Shown in pieces: positions 1 to 12,100 of a stretch of 64,000 nucleotides of DNA; position 1 is the stretch's first letter, and the number at the start of each line of letters is the position of its first letter. Both the position numbers and the translations under genes were made by a program. The notes beneath the pieces were generated by a model, which saw only the letters and a list, made by a program, of their open reading frames with translations, did not search any database and was not told where the DNA came from. The stretch lies in assembly GCA_020466095.1 (NCBI GenBank), contig CM035807.1, positions 24,630,720 to 24,694,719 on the forward strand, given 5' to 3'. The DNA comes from Chlorops oryzae. Taxonomy: Eukaryota; Arthropoda; Insecta; Diptera; Chloropidae.

Positions 1-1069
1 CAGATTCAGACAGATTGTATATTAGGAACACTTAAAGACGCAATTTCATCTACAGTATCGCTGTGTTTTTGCTCTCAAACATTTGAAAAGTTTCAATACA
101 TATGCTATGCTTGAATGAAGCCAGTTTTGGTAGTCAACCATATGTGCTCCTTCCAGGACGTACTACTGGATTGAAAATAAAATCATTTGTTGGCAAACAC
201 TGGTAGTTTTGGCAAGGAAAATGCATAGAAATAAAAGACAAAAGTGATCGCTTTTTCGTTACTCCTGAAAAAAACTTCAATTGAAAAACTATAAGTTGAA
301 ATTTAATTCTATTAAGAATTACGGAATTATAGGTATTGGCTTTGAGAGGAATGTGTGAAATTTTAGCTTTCCATTTGTCCCACCTTTAAAAGCTTTTTTT
401 CTTATCCAAGGTTTGAACGATCTTCGAAGAACTCAGACTAAAAAATCATGAAAACCAAAAAACTTGAACAGAAGACTCTGGTTCAAGTCGTTAAGGAACT
501 GTAGAATACCCTCAAGGCAATCAATCGCTCACATTAACGCAGTGTCGAAAGAGTCTACGTTTAATTTTTATTTACTCTACACCTTCTGGTTCTTATTTAC
601 TGCCCTGAAAATGTCCTTTAGTCCATTATTTCCCACAGCCGAATATTTGCTCTATAAAATGTTATAAAAACGTTGACACAACATTAAAATTTGACGTGAA
701 AGAATTTGTGGGAAGCATTTGCCAGCATTCGAAAAACTTCAATCCCACAAGTATTGAAGAGATGCAGAATCGTAAATATTTCAAAAAATTTTTCAATTTT
801 TATTTATTATTCCAAATAAAAAATCATAAAAATTTCTTGCAAAAATATTTCAAATTTTACGATTATTTCGATAGCTGAAAAAAATGAAAAGTTTTTCCTT
901 ACGGCACTTGTTTACAATATTTCAAAATCTATAAAGCAATAAAATTTCTTTGTGCAGTAATAGAAAAAAATCTGTCAACAGGAAAAAATGCTCAAAAATA
1001 ATATGAACAATATGGTATAATATTCAAATGATATTTATATCCAGAGAGCGTTAAAAATAGAGATATACA
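1..1069. other. AT-rich non-coding sequence
   Basis: No domain, splice-bounded exon or repeat was recognised. Two frames of 60-67 codons (464-667, 696-878) look random. Confidence 0.6.
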
Positions 1070-2400
1070 GGGTGCTCCAAGCTCAATAGATCAAAATCAA
1101 GGAGGTGATAGGGGGGTCTAGACGGACCAAAAATCGTATGGGAGGGGGGTCCATCTTGAACTAGAGGCCGGAAAAGAATTTATCTAAATTGGGGAGCCTA
1201 CTTTTGGGCGGATATGTAGAACCAAAAACACTATTCCAAAATGTTTTATAGGCTTTTCAGACATAGTGCTAAATCACGTGATTTAGCTAAATCATTAAAA
1301 GCTAAATCACAACTGTTCACACGAAGTCGAAGTAATATAAGTTGACAGCTATCAGCTGAAAAATAGAAGAAGGTGAACACTGTTTGCTTGATTTTTAAAA
1401 TATGAGCGCCAATATGGACTTTGGAAAGTGGTCAATTGTTTTTTACAATTTTATGCAATTAAATAATATTTTGGAGCTGATGTTCAGTGATAACAGCGAT
1501 TTGGAAAACATTGAGATAGAGATGTGACAGATGTTTTGTTCAAAACTATCGATATTTCGATGAAAACGCGGGGTTACATATCGAGTTTGTGTAATTTAGT
1601 GCGTGATTTAGCTTATATCACGCCAAATAGCGTGAATTAGTTTGACATTTTTTGTATGGGTAAATTACGTGATTTAGCTCTAAATCACGAATGAATGCTA
1701 AATCACGTGATTTAGCCTATGTGTGGAAAGCCTATTAAATATCTTAAATTTGGGAAATTTTGAAAGTTTCTTTTGACTTTCGGTAGTTTAAAATTGTTTT
1801 CACACGAGTCAAGCTGTTTTAGTTCAAATTTTTTAATAAATCGTTTACATAATATTTTTAATATTTAATACCAATCTAAGCGATTCTGTTTCTCGAGCTG
1901 CCTAAAAGTGTGCTCAGGGAATTTGTTTAAAATACTTTTTTTGAGAGTCAACTCAACAAAAGAATTTTTTTTAAAACCTTTGTTTTGCGTGGACTTTGAG
2001 ACCAATTATAAGCAACCATGGTTTCTAATTGAAGAAAAAATATCTTAAAGCTTTCGAGAACTATTAAAGAAAGGGACTCGATCGTATGTCTTTTAAAATA
2101 AATCACTTTAAAAGCTAAAATTACAGTATTTTCGGCTTTGATGGTAGTACCAAAGAAAACGGATTTGAATTATTTAAAATCGTAGTATCCAGTGTTAAAG
2201 GAAAACCGCCAAGCCCTCCATATCATATGCGATTATGAATGTAGGACTTGTAAGTTAAGAGCACCAGTCGAAAAACCCAAAATATTGTGTCTCTGAACAT
2301 TTTCAACCCCAGTCCCCCCTGCCATACGATTTGTGGTCCATCTAGACCCCCTTTCATACCTCAATGATTTTCGTCTTTTGAGTTTGTCGCTTTGTCGGAA
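1070..2400. mobile_element. MITE-like element with long terminal inverted repeats, carrying a nested insertion
   Basis: Left arm (about 1083-1152) and right arm (about 2309-2380) are inverted copies. Shared pieces are GGGGGTCTAGA(C/T)GGACCA, AAATCGTATGG and CTCAA(T/A)AGA near the outer ends. The interior is AT-rich and encodes nothing recognisable. A second element at 1249-1734 sits inside it. The exact outer ends and target duplication could not be fixed. A related single arm occurs at about 8110-8168. Confidence 0.65.
1249..1734. mobile_element. Nested MITE with ~40-bp terminal inverted repeats
   Basis: The 486-bp element begins TAGGCTTTTCAGACATAGTG and ends with the inverted copy (CACATAG/GAAAGCCTA). 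Each arm includes the palindrome GCTAAATCACGTGATTTAGC. TTA trinucleotides flank both ends (1246-1248 and 1735-1737). Further TAAATCACG / CGTGATTTA copies are scattered through the interior. No coding capacity is visible. Confidence 0.75.
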
Positions 2401-4698
2401 GCAATGCCACTTTTTGCTATTTAACAAAATATATTTTTGTTAATACCCAGAAATTGGTTTTGTACAAAATCGTTTTATTGAGTTTCCATTTCGAAAATGC
2501 GGAAATTTGGAATAAAAAAAAAACTCGGTGAGTGCCGACCGAGTCTGGCATTACAATACATGATAGATTATGCAACGAACCTTCGGGAAAGGGTACCTTG
2601 GACGTTAGGTAAGTGGATATGAGAATGGTAGAAATTCAAGTGTCTATTTGCCACGCCCACTTTTAAAACATTCGAAAAGAAACATTAAGCTTTTTCCCAG
2701 TGACAGTTACGTTAGTAATTTTAAATCCAAAATTGAAGAATGCCAAAGAAAAGATTAAAGGCAAATTTTTGAGTTTCGAGGAAATTGTCTGAGCAGAAAA
2801 AAAGTTTGACGCTGATTTCTTTAAATATTTTGCAGAGTCTATTTCGAATTTCATCAGGGACGCCGAACGGATGAACAATCTGTCAATCGTCATCGATAAT
2901 GAATTCGTTTGTCCCCATTATGGTGATTGGACGTACATATGTGCTCAGTGTTCAAATAAAAGTGAAATGTCAATTTATATTATATTCTTAAAAGTGCCGT
3001 TAACAAGTAAAGAGTTTCAAATTTCACTGCCAAATATTACAGACAATTATAGATCTTGAATCAAGATATACGTACATATGTAGAAGTAAGCACCCTATCA
3101 TGACCATGCCCTTAATTTGGCAATAAAATTTGCTTTCTTTTCCTTTTCATATTTATTTATTTAATAAAATTCACACACATTTTCAATACAATTAGATTTT
3201 AATTACACGCAGGCCTATCTATTTGTCTCTTCCTGTATTTCCTATGTAAAAGCTGTCATATCCAAACCGGAAGCGTCTTTGATTATTACAAATCCAATAA
3301 ATCTTCCACAGTCGCATGCAGTTCGAAAGCATAATGATGAATGACAGTTCTAATGACATTTCATCAGGAGGAAAACAATTGGATTTATGGCAATCGGTCG
3401 CTTCAATCACGGCAAACAAGTCATATCTGCAACCATTTCCTTTGAACAGTGGTTCATGAAGATTTGTCATTCAAGAGACAGTTTGAATGTATGATTGTGT
3501 TAGGCTCGACTTGGTGATGCTGATGTCATATGGTTATTTCAGATATGCTGGATGTTGATGAACTTTCTCGAGTGACTGATTTGAAGCCGTTCCATTGTGT
3601 TTAATTAACAATAAACTAAGTAAATAAGAAATATTCGTAAAAACAAAAATTAAAATACCGAAAATGAATTCTATAAATATCGAATATACAATCGAATGTG
3701 CAGCTTACAAATCGCCTTCAAGAATAAAGCTATAAATAAACGCATGATTTCTGCAATTTCTCTTCACGCTTTAAAAGGATAATAATAGTCCTCAGCAATC
3801 GGTTACTAAATTATGCATTTAGAAAGCCACTTTCCTTTCACCTAAGTTGAAAAGTACCGATTGCAACAAACGAAAATACAAACAAAAGAGGTCAACAAAA
3901 CACCCGCATAAATGGTAATGCAGCAGCAGCACGAAAGCATAACAGTAAACATGTAAACAATATACAGAAAAACTTTGAAGCGCCTAAGCATAGACTATAC
4001 TCGTTTTCTGTGTTTAGGCGTGAATGCATATCACGAACGAGTGAATAAAAAATCCAGCGTATAATTTTTTGCTGCATCTAGGCAAAACAAAAAAAATAAG
4101 GCATACTTCAGTGCGCAGTCATGCTTACACTCGCGAGCCGCTCGTTAGAGTCCCACTCAGCAGCGTGCTGCAGTCGAAACTCGTAAATAAACGGTTAAGG
4201 TCTAGCCGCTCAAGCTCACGCTCACGCTCACGACTGCCTGCCACGCTCAACAATTACTTAGTTTTGAAAACGTGAAAATGGGAACAAAAAATTGAATGCA
4301 CTTATCACTGGCGAAGGTGTTAAACCGCTAGTTTCTTTGTTTCGAGTGCATGGAGCTTTGATTTTTCTCCTTCAAAATGGCGTATAACAGTGTAACGAGA
4401 GCAGTTTGGCTAAGTGTGGAATTCTTTTGAGTCGTTGAAAAGATTTTCATATGAATTGTTACCAAATAAAAAGATAACAATGGAATTCTTTCAGTTTTGT
4501 AAATTTTACAAAATTGGAAATCTTTTAAACTGGGAAATGAACTGAAAAATTTTTATATAAATGTAAAAAAATTTCCCATTGTTTTTATGTTCGGAATTCG
4601 TGATAACCTCTTTCACTCAACTGATAAAGGTGCTGTCAAGAATATCATATCGAAGAAACACCAAAAAATAACTAAAATTATAATGAACAGAAAAATTT
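2401..4698. other. AT-rich non-coding sequence
   Basis: Only a small hairpin (ACTCGGT/ACCGAGT, about 2523-2545) and a GCCACGCCCAC word (about 2650) stand out. A slightly GC-richer patch at 4120-4250 contains tandem CACGCT units. No gene was recognised. Confidence 0.55.
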
Positions 4699-4981
4699 AA
4701 GTTTAGTAGGGCAATAGGAATTATTTAAATTAATCACCTAAATGTATGCATTTGAATCTTCCGAATATTTCCGATTCCGACAAATCTGTCTTTTCTTGTA
4801 GGTTTGGGGCCATTTCATCAGATTTTGAGGGAGGGATCTGAGAGATTTGCGGATATCTTTAAAGCGTTAATTAACCTTCACTTATGCAGGCTTTAAGTGA
4901 TTGTATTAATTGCTTTTTTATTATTCAAGTGCATACCTTTAGGAGCTCAATTTAAATATTTGTTCTTGCCCTAAAGATTAG
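4699..4981. mobile_element. hAT-type MITE, copy B, opposite orientation to copy A
   Basis: The element proper is 4707-4973 (267 bp). It begins TAGGGCAATAGGAATTATT and ends TTGTTCTTGCCCTA. Read against the reverse complement of copy A it aligns over its whole length (shared stretches include TATGCATTT, TGCGGATATCT and GTGCATACCTTT-like). Flanking octamers are AAGTTTAG (4699-4706) and AAGATTAG (4974-4981), a 7/8 match. It is older and more diverged than copy A. Confidence 0.82.
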
Positions 4982-5378
4982 TTTTGAAAAAAGAAATGTG
5001 AAACACTCACTAAAAATGAGAAAATTTCCCAAACGCATTTCACCATGCTGAATGAATCCGCCTACTTTCGAACTCCATAACAATCTAAGTAAAATATCTA
5101 TACAAAGGGTCTGGCGGGTTAAGCAAAGGCATGCGGCATCATGAAAGGAATTTTTAAATTTTATTGATTTTTCGATAGGTGCCATTTAAAAACACTGTGG
5201 AGACCACTTTTTAGATTTTTATTTTGAACGGTCCTTGAAATATCCTGGAAAACCCTCTTTTAATAAGCCTTTTTTCAAATTTTTATATCTCAACAACCAA
5301 TTGAGATAGAGAGACGATCTAAGCAGATTATGTTAGATAATAAAACAGGAAAGCTAAAAATTTTTTTTTTAATTTTTA

Positions 5379-5436
5379 CACTGAGAAAATTTTTTCACAA
5401 ATCTAAAAAGAAAAATTTTGAATATTTTTTTCAGTG
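5379..5436. mobile_element. Tiny TA-flanked palindromic element
   Basis: A 58-bp near-palindrome starts CACTGAGAAAA and ends TTTTTTTCAGTG, with TA on both sides (5377-5378 and 5437-5438). It may be a mariner-type miniature remnant. A chance hairpin in AT-rich DNA is possible. Confidence 0.35.
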
Positions 5437-6630
5437 TATTCCCAGTTTCCCGCCACTCTATAATTTGCTTTTAGAAACACCCCTTAGTATTTACTTTCAT
5501 TTAAAAGAAAATAATATTTCAATGAGATGGCGCAGCAGTGTGATATTCAAACAAATACAAGGGTACATAGATCCTTCCAGTATTGATATGCTGGGGTAGA
5601 CCTGCGTATGTGGTACCTACATTTGTCCGAAATCCCATACAAAAGGCATCACTCATACGAATTGTAGGACGTTAATTAAATATTCGATAATCCACGCGCT
5701 CATATAATTTTTATCTATTAAATTCCCTACAAATTCGGTTTAATTTTGTTTTTCTTTTCTAAGAGCAGTAAGAATTCCTGCTTACATCATTTTCTTAATT
5801 ATTTATCTCATCCTAAAGTGGTAGATATTTCTGCATACCTACGCAGTTAAATTAGCAAAAGAGGGCAAGTGGGTTGTAGTTTAATTTTGTGTTTTCTTAT
5901 CACATTTTATTAAGTTAAGTTAAGTTAAGTTTTTGTTCATGAAAATCTCTTTTTGTTGAAACATTATGTCTCAGATTCAGCTACATACATTAATGTGTTC
6001 TCTCTGCTTGTCAAAAAGTGGCAGTAAAGAGAAATCCCTTTGCTTCTTCGACGGGTGAAATGACTTTAATATGTCAAATCAATGAATCTATCATTTGGTG
6101 AATCTTTTTTAAAAAAAAAGAGCCCTTGGTTGCGAAAATCTCGTCCGGATAAGCGATCGGTTGGGATAGTTATAATAAATGGATTTATTATATGTCCTTA
6201 GAGTTCAGGCAACAATAAATTTTCTTGCATCTTTTTATTTTTTTCAGTTCTTCATCCTTTAAGCAACAAAAGCAAAAAAAAAAAAACAAAAACTGAGAAG
6301 AGACCGACAAAATCACCCTGCTGTTTCACACGTTTTTGTGAGAAAAAACCAAAATTTCTTTAAATGATTTAAATTGCCATTTTGAAGGCCAGTGGGATCA
6401 CAACCACTTTTTCGTAACCTAAGCCCATTTGATTGACATAAGGCTTAGGCATACAAAAGTGCAGAAAAGCAAGCATACTTCAAGGTACTTTAAGCATTAA
6501 AAGAGAAATGTCTCATTTTTTGTTTTACTTTTTCTTTTTCATTCTCTTTTAATTCCACGCTACAGTGACTGACAATGCGATTGTTCTTTTCTTTTGTCTT
6601 TTTCTTTGTTTATTATTTTTTCTCCATTTT

Positions 6631-6631
<1 letters not shown>

Positions 6632-6663
<32 letters not shown>
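6632..6663. repeat. (GT)16 microsatellite
   Basis: Uninterrupted GT dinucleotide run of 32 bp. Confidence 0.95.
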
Positions 6664-6666
<3 letters not shown>

Positions 6667-7492
6667 TTGAGACCGAAACATTTTTGAATGGCTGAAGAAA
6701 GAATATGTTTAATGAAGCGAGGCATATTTTACTTTTGGTTTATTTTTTCATCATTTTCTATTGTTTTTATTTTCATTTTTCTTATTATTTTTTTCTTCGA
6801 GCACAGTGACAGCTCGTTGCTGTCCTTCAGATTTCTTTACTTCAATTGTTTGCTCGAAGTAGGCTATTTACGGTGTAAATATATACATGTAAATGTACCG
6901 AAATGAATGGACTGCTGCGGACAGGTAAAAAAAATTTTTTTTTGAGAAATCTTCTTTCAACAACTTTCCATTTTAAACTCAAGTACAGCATTTTTTCTTA
7001 TATTCTCTTTGGTTTTATTTCAGCAGAATTTAAAAAAAATTTTTTTTATAAAATTTTTTTCTCAGTTCCTTTGATTGCTTGTTGCTTCTGTGCGTTTTTG
7101 ATAGCGAAAGATCCTGCGAGGGATGCGCATAAAATTCCAATTACGAATTACTTTTTAATGACGCTATAAGGGCCATTAGTGGACATATTTAAGGTGAAAT
7201 AGAGTATGATGTGATTTATGATAATTGCGTTTTCGGCAAATTTAATCAAGTGAGAAAAATGAGTTTTAATAATCATTTTATGTGCTTAACGGCTTTTTCG
7301 GAATTGGCATTATAAATTTATGAGCTGATGTGGAGTTTTTTTTTCTTCTTGGTTTTCCCCAAAAAAATTGACAACGTTGAGAGTTCTGGGGAGGCATAAA
7401 TTACTTAAATGATTAAACTTCTTATTTTATACCGCAATGAACAAAGTTTTGAAAAAAGCATTTGCTGAATTTTTTCAAGTCAAGAAAGAATT

Positions 7493-7770
7493 ATGATATC
7501 TAGGGCAACAGAAAATATTTGAATTCACCACCGAAAGGTATGCATTTGAATATTTAAAAACCAATTAAAATAATTATAAGACTTAATAAACGGAGCTTCA
7601 TTAAGGCTCTAGAGATATCCGCACGTCTTTCAAAATCCCAGCTCAAGATGATATTTAATGGGCAAAACTACAAGCATGAACACATTTGTCACTGTCGAAA
7701 ATATTAGGAATATTTAAATGCATATTTTAAGGTGGTGAATTTGAATATTTTCTGTTACCCTAATGATATC
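7493..7770. mobile_element. hAT-type MITE, copy A, with perfect 8-bp target duplication
   Basis: The element proper is 7501-7762 (262 bp). It starts TAGGGCAACAGAAAATATT and ends with the inverted counterpart AATATTTTCTGTTACCCTA; homology of the two arms continues through GAATTCACCACC and TATGCATTT. Both sides carry the identical octamer ATGATATC (7493-7500 and 7763-7770). The 8-bp duplication and the TAGGG terminus fit the hAT superfamily. No transposase is present, so it is non-autonomous. Confidence 0.9.
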
Positions 7771-8104
7771 GAAAATCAAAAATTATGCACTTGGCAGTGG
7801 GTGGGCCACGTCCAAGTTCAGAATAACCATTATTTGTGGGCATGTGTGTTTTCCGGGGTAAGATCACAAATGAAGTATGGCAAATGTGGTATTGGTTTAA
7901 CGTTCGGAAAAAAAAGAAAAGCATGTGCTAACAAAACCCTTTTCAAACCAAAATGGCTCACAAAGTCAGAAAATGCAAGGAAAGCTTGAAAATTTTCATG
8001 TTGATGGGGGAAAAATCCTTGAAAATAAATCCTGCAAATAAAAAATACGAAACTTTTACTTTAAACACTGAAAGTGTTGCAAATTTATATCTTTCCTTTG
8101 TATA

Positions 8105-8172
8105 TCCTCAGGGAAATGTTTTAGATCACCCGCCTCTCATACGATTTTTTGTTCAACATGACCTCCTTTAAC
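8105..8172 (-). mobile_element. Single arm related to the terminal repeat of the 1.07-2.40 kb element
   Basis: The reverse complement contains AAGGAGGT, then AAAAAATCGTATGAGAGG, matching in order the left arm at 1098-1150 (AAGGAGGT, AAAAATCGTATGGGAGG). The opposite arm was not found nearby, so this is probably a solo or truncated copy. Confidence 0.4.
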
Positions 8173-8864
8173 AAACCTTATAAAGAAAAGCACTTTTGTA
8201 CGGAACACCATGCATATTAAGTCATCTTTTGCAAGGACGTTAACGCGGTCTTAGCTGTTCTTTACCTATCAAAAGGATGCTCCATTTGTGAATTAACTTA
8301 TCCAGCATGGTAGCCTGCATCATGTATTTCATGATCTTCAAGCTATGTCTATATACTATTGCCAATGCATATCCACTTTTAATAAATTTAGCTTAACAAA
8401 TGAAGGATCCCTCTCCATAACAACATAAATAGCTCTAAAAGGGGAAATCCGTTTGTTCCCGGTCTCTAGGATTTTCAATTATAGCAGCAAGCGAGATTGG
8501 AGATGATGGTGTTGATAGAGTGTCCATTTGCCAGGGCACTTAATGTAATGAGGGACAATCACGCAATTTGAAAACGTGTGCTCGGAACACGCAAGTACCT
8601 ACTAAAAAAAATGGGTTGGGACTAAGTCAAAAGGAGGCTTAAAGCGAAAGAAAAGATTCACTGGACCGTTGCATAACGTGTATCGCATTGCAAAAAAACT
8701 CAACTTGCTTTGTGAGGGGATAATTAAACGAGGCTTCGAAAAACGTTTCACAACATTATACTTACACTAAGCAATCCTACTTTATGGTCTTAAGAAATTA
8801 ATCAAACAAATATCTACATATGTTTATGTACTTAGGACGTGCTTGTAACAAGATATGATGAAAA

Positions 8865-9110
8865 CGCACACCCTCTTCTTAGGTGACACAACTCAAAAAT
8901 CGTCAATTTTCAGTTAACATATGGAGCTTGATCATAGTTCTCCTCTCTACTTGCACGAAAAATCTATTCCGTTTTTGTTATTATAAAAAGCCGAAATATC
9001 CTGTCAATGCCTTTCTTCTTGCTTTAATTGACACTGCGAGGCATTTTGTTTTTTGCGTTTTCTGAAAAATGAGAAATTTTGAGGTGTGTCCCCTAAGAAG
9101 AGGGTGTGCG
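8865..9110. mobile_element. Short inverted-repeat element (MITE)
   Basis: A 246-bp segment bounded by CGCACACCCTCTTCTTAGG on the left and its inverted match CCTAAGAAGAGGGTGTGCG on the right. Similarity continues inward through GACACA(A/C)CTCAAAA, about 40 bp per arm. No clear target duplication is visible. The small open frames inside are not credible genes. Confidence 0.7.
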
Positions 9111-12100
9111 ATATTTCTGGTTCTTTTCGACACTGTGAATTGTAATGGTTACCAGTGTTAGCAATCCTTGGAACATCAAAAAAAGCACCCCAGAAAACCT
9201 TCAATATAGCATCAAGTTTACTGAAGTTTCAACAATTTTTTTGTATGTCAAGCCAAATATTCTATCTATGCCAAACATTACATTAAAGAACTGTTTGGAA
9301 CCGTCGCAGCAGTTTTGACCTCATAATCTTGATCTAAGAGCCGCTTTGCCTCACCAGAAGAGAAGGAAAGCAGGAGCACTGCTATAAATAGTGCAGATCT
9401 TAAGTGCTCTCTCGCTCCTGGCAGCATCTATGTGTGGAACGTTCATTAGTGTCAATTTTCTTATGTATTGTACTTTGCCAACTTGTTTTATTCTATAGAT
9501 ACTAATCAACGCATCCATCAATTTTGTAATAACTACAAAGAATGGCTTACCATACCCCGAACTAAAGGAATTTCAAAGCATTAGAAAGTATTTGTGAGGG
9601 AAGTTCATTATCAATTCATTCATTACTAAGCAAAAAGGTTCTCTAATTACTGAGTAAATTTAATTAGATAGTAATTACCCTGCAGAAAATCTAGAACACG
9701 TTGCTTTGTTTTCAACCATTGCGTCACCAGACACCTCAAAACCGTGATAACGCAACAAAGTTAACACAAACTGCAGACGTTGTTCAACGAGAACAGAGCA
9801 ATTCGGATTATATAAGCAGCGCGGGCTTCACTCAGTCTCCTGGCTACAAAACACATTTCAGCTGTTTAATACTGGTATTGCCTGGTGAGAAATGGTAGCG
9901 TTTCCTACTGGGCAACTCCACACATAATGAGCACTGGAAAACTCGTGCACCCATACATATGAAAACACACAACAAATGAGCATGCATATGTGTTGGCGAT
10001 GAGATTTCTTAAATGATGTATCTCTTAAGTCTTGTGCTGACACGTTTTAATATTTTCTTAATAAAACTTCGCTTTGAATCATTAATAACCAGGTTCCCTA
10101 TCCCTACGCCTTCAAACAAATCCTTTTCTCGCTTCAGATGATGTAATATGTTCCATAACAAAGTTTACATCCGAACATTCAACTACACTTGTCTCGTTCG
10201 CCACACTTCAAAGTGAAGAGCTTTATCAACTTATGAAATAATAAGTGACGATGATGTACGAGTATGCTTGCCAGGGCTTCTAATAGTCTTAATTAAGACA
10301 AAATAATAATTTTCCCTTATGATATGTATTTCAAATTAATTGTGTCAGACAAACGTACATACATACATATCTGCAAACCAAAGCAAAGCTAAACTAGGAA
10401 AAGGAGCATCGACGCTTCAAGCCTTAACTGAAAATGCGCATCTTCTTGGAAACGATCGAATTTCAGTTCGTTGTAAGGATATTTCAGGGAAAAGGCATCA
10501 AATTCAAAACGTGATTTCGCGTGTATGCATTGTGGTCTTTCTCTAAGGGTATCCTAAGTGTCTTGGAATTTAAGTTGCAGAGTAAATATTATTCTTTGAG
10601 ACTTGATTAGAGCTTTTCTTGTTAAAATCAGATTAGAATCTTTCACTTTAAATCCAGAAGAGGAACTTTCTTTTTCCCAAAGAAACGCAAGAAACAAAAT
10701 TTAAAACTTCTTATGCAGAAAATCTTTAACTGTAAAGCTCGTCCAGGATCTTTCATTTGTCCTACAGAGCTTTACATCAAATAGGTAGTCATATTTGTTT
10801 CAATAGTATCTTTTGACACCCTTGACACAGTTATTCCGAACTGCCCTTTGCTGGATGTCCTATGTTTATATTCTCAAATTGTTTTTGGAGTTAAAAAAAA
10901 AAAGAAAAAAGATAGATTGGTTTTTGGGCACACACAAACACAGGCGATTTCGTTGACTCAACTACAACACAACGAATGTAAACAAATCGTAACAATAACC
11001 ACCCACAATACGTAGAATGTGTCCTCCCCTCAAATTCTGAGTCGAATATTGTTGTGCCAGTTCCGTTGGAATTTGCTGCGGGTCACTGGATTTCAATATT
11101 TACTTTTGAGGAAATTTTTTAACAAACCCCAAAAGCGACAAAAATGCGCACATAACGTAACAGAAAGCCAGAAACAAGAGCCAGACAAGGCAGGGGAACG
11201 AAAAGGCAATGGGTTTCAGAGACGGGAACACGGAAATGGACACTTAAAGAAATTTAGAACTAACGTTGCACACCATTGGGGCCAAATGGTGGCCTTATTT
11301 TTATTTTCTTTTTACTTCTTTTTTTTATACTTATATTTTTTTTTTTTTTGTTTTGATGCTCTTTTGGGGACAGATTCACTTGCTAAGCGAGATTTTATTT
11401 CTCGTCTTCTTTTTTTTTCCTAATTTTATTTTGAATTTTTCTCTTATGTCCCTTTGTCTTTATTTCGCACTTAGGTCCCGCATAGAAATATTGCATTCAG
11501 TGGTACTTTTAATAAGCGAAATTGTGGAGAGCATTGCCCGTATTGTCATTGCGAGGCTCTTTGCGCTGAATAAGGAATTTATTTAATCGTATTTGGATGC
11601 GGCTTGAGATAACGAAATTTCTTTTATTTTCATTTTTATTTTTATTTTTTTATTTTTTTTTTTGTTTTTCATTCCATTATTTTTTTTTATATACTTTTTT
11701 CTTTTTGTCGCAATCAAATGAGCACTAGATTTTTATGCTGGTAATAAAATGAGCTTAAAATGTATTCTTAATTTGCTTATGGCATCTATGGGAAAGCGAC
11801 CCCATTTTGCATTGCATGAAAAGCTATAAAACACTTTAACGAGTGTGAGCAGGGCTTTATTTATTCTATTGCTTATCGATATCGTAAACGAAAAAAGGAT
11901 ATTCGAAAAAGCGGGCAAAAAATCAAAAGGAAAATATCCTAAAATTATGCAAAACCGTGACATAAAAGTTCAATAAACTAGGCGTAGTCCAGCCATCCAA
12001 CATGCAATTTTGACATCAACGCCTTTTGTAAAAAATAAGGACGAGTATTTGCTTGGTTTTCAGCGAATAACGCCTGTAAGTCGAGTAAATGTGTCCAAAG

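Noticed and set aside
5921..5945. TAAGT repeat and CCTAACC pieces as telomeric sequence
   Set aside because: They are too short, and higher flies do not use TTAGG-type telomeres.
9380..9400. CTATAAATAG as a core promoter TATA box
   Set aside because: It lies inside a small palindrome and no gene was found downstream.
11019..11586. 134- and 106-codon overlapping frames
   Set aside because: They overlap in different frames across poly-T (Phe-rich) sequence with no recognisable family.
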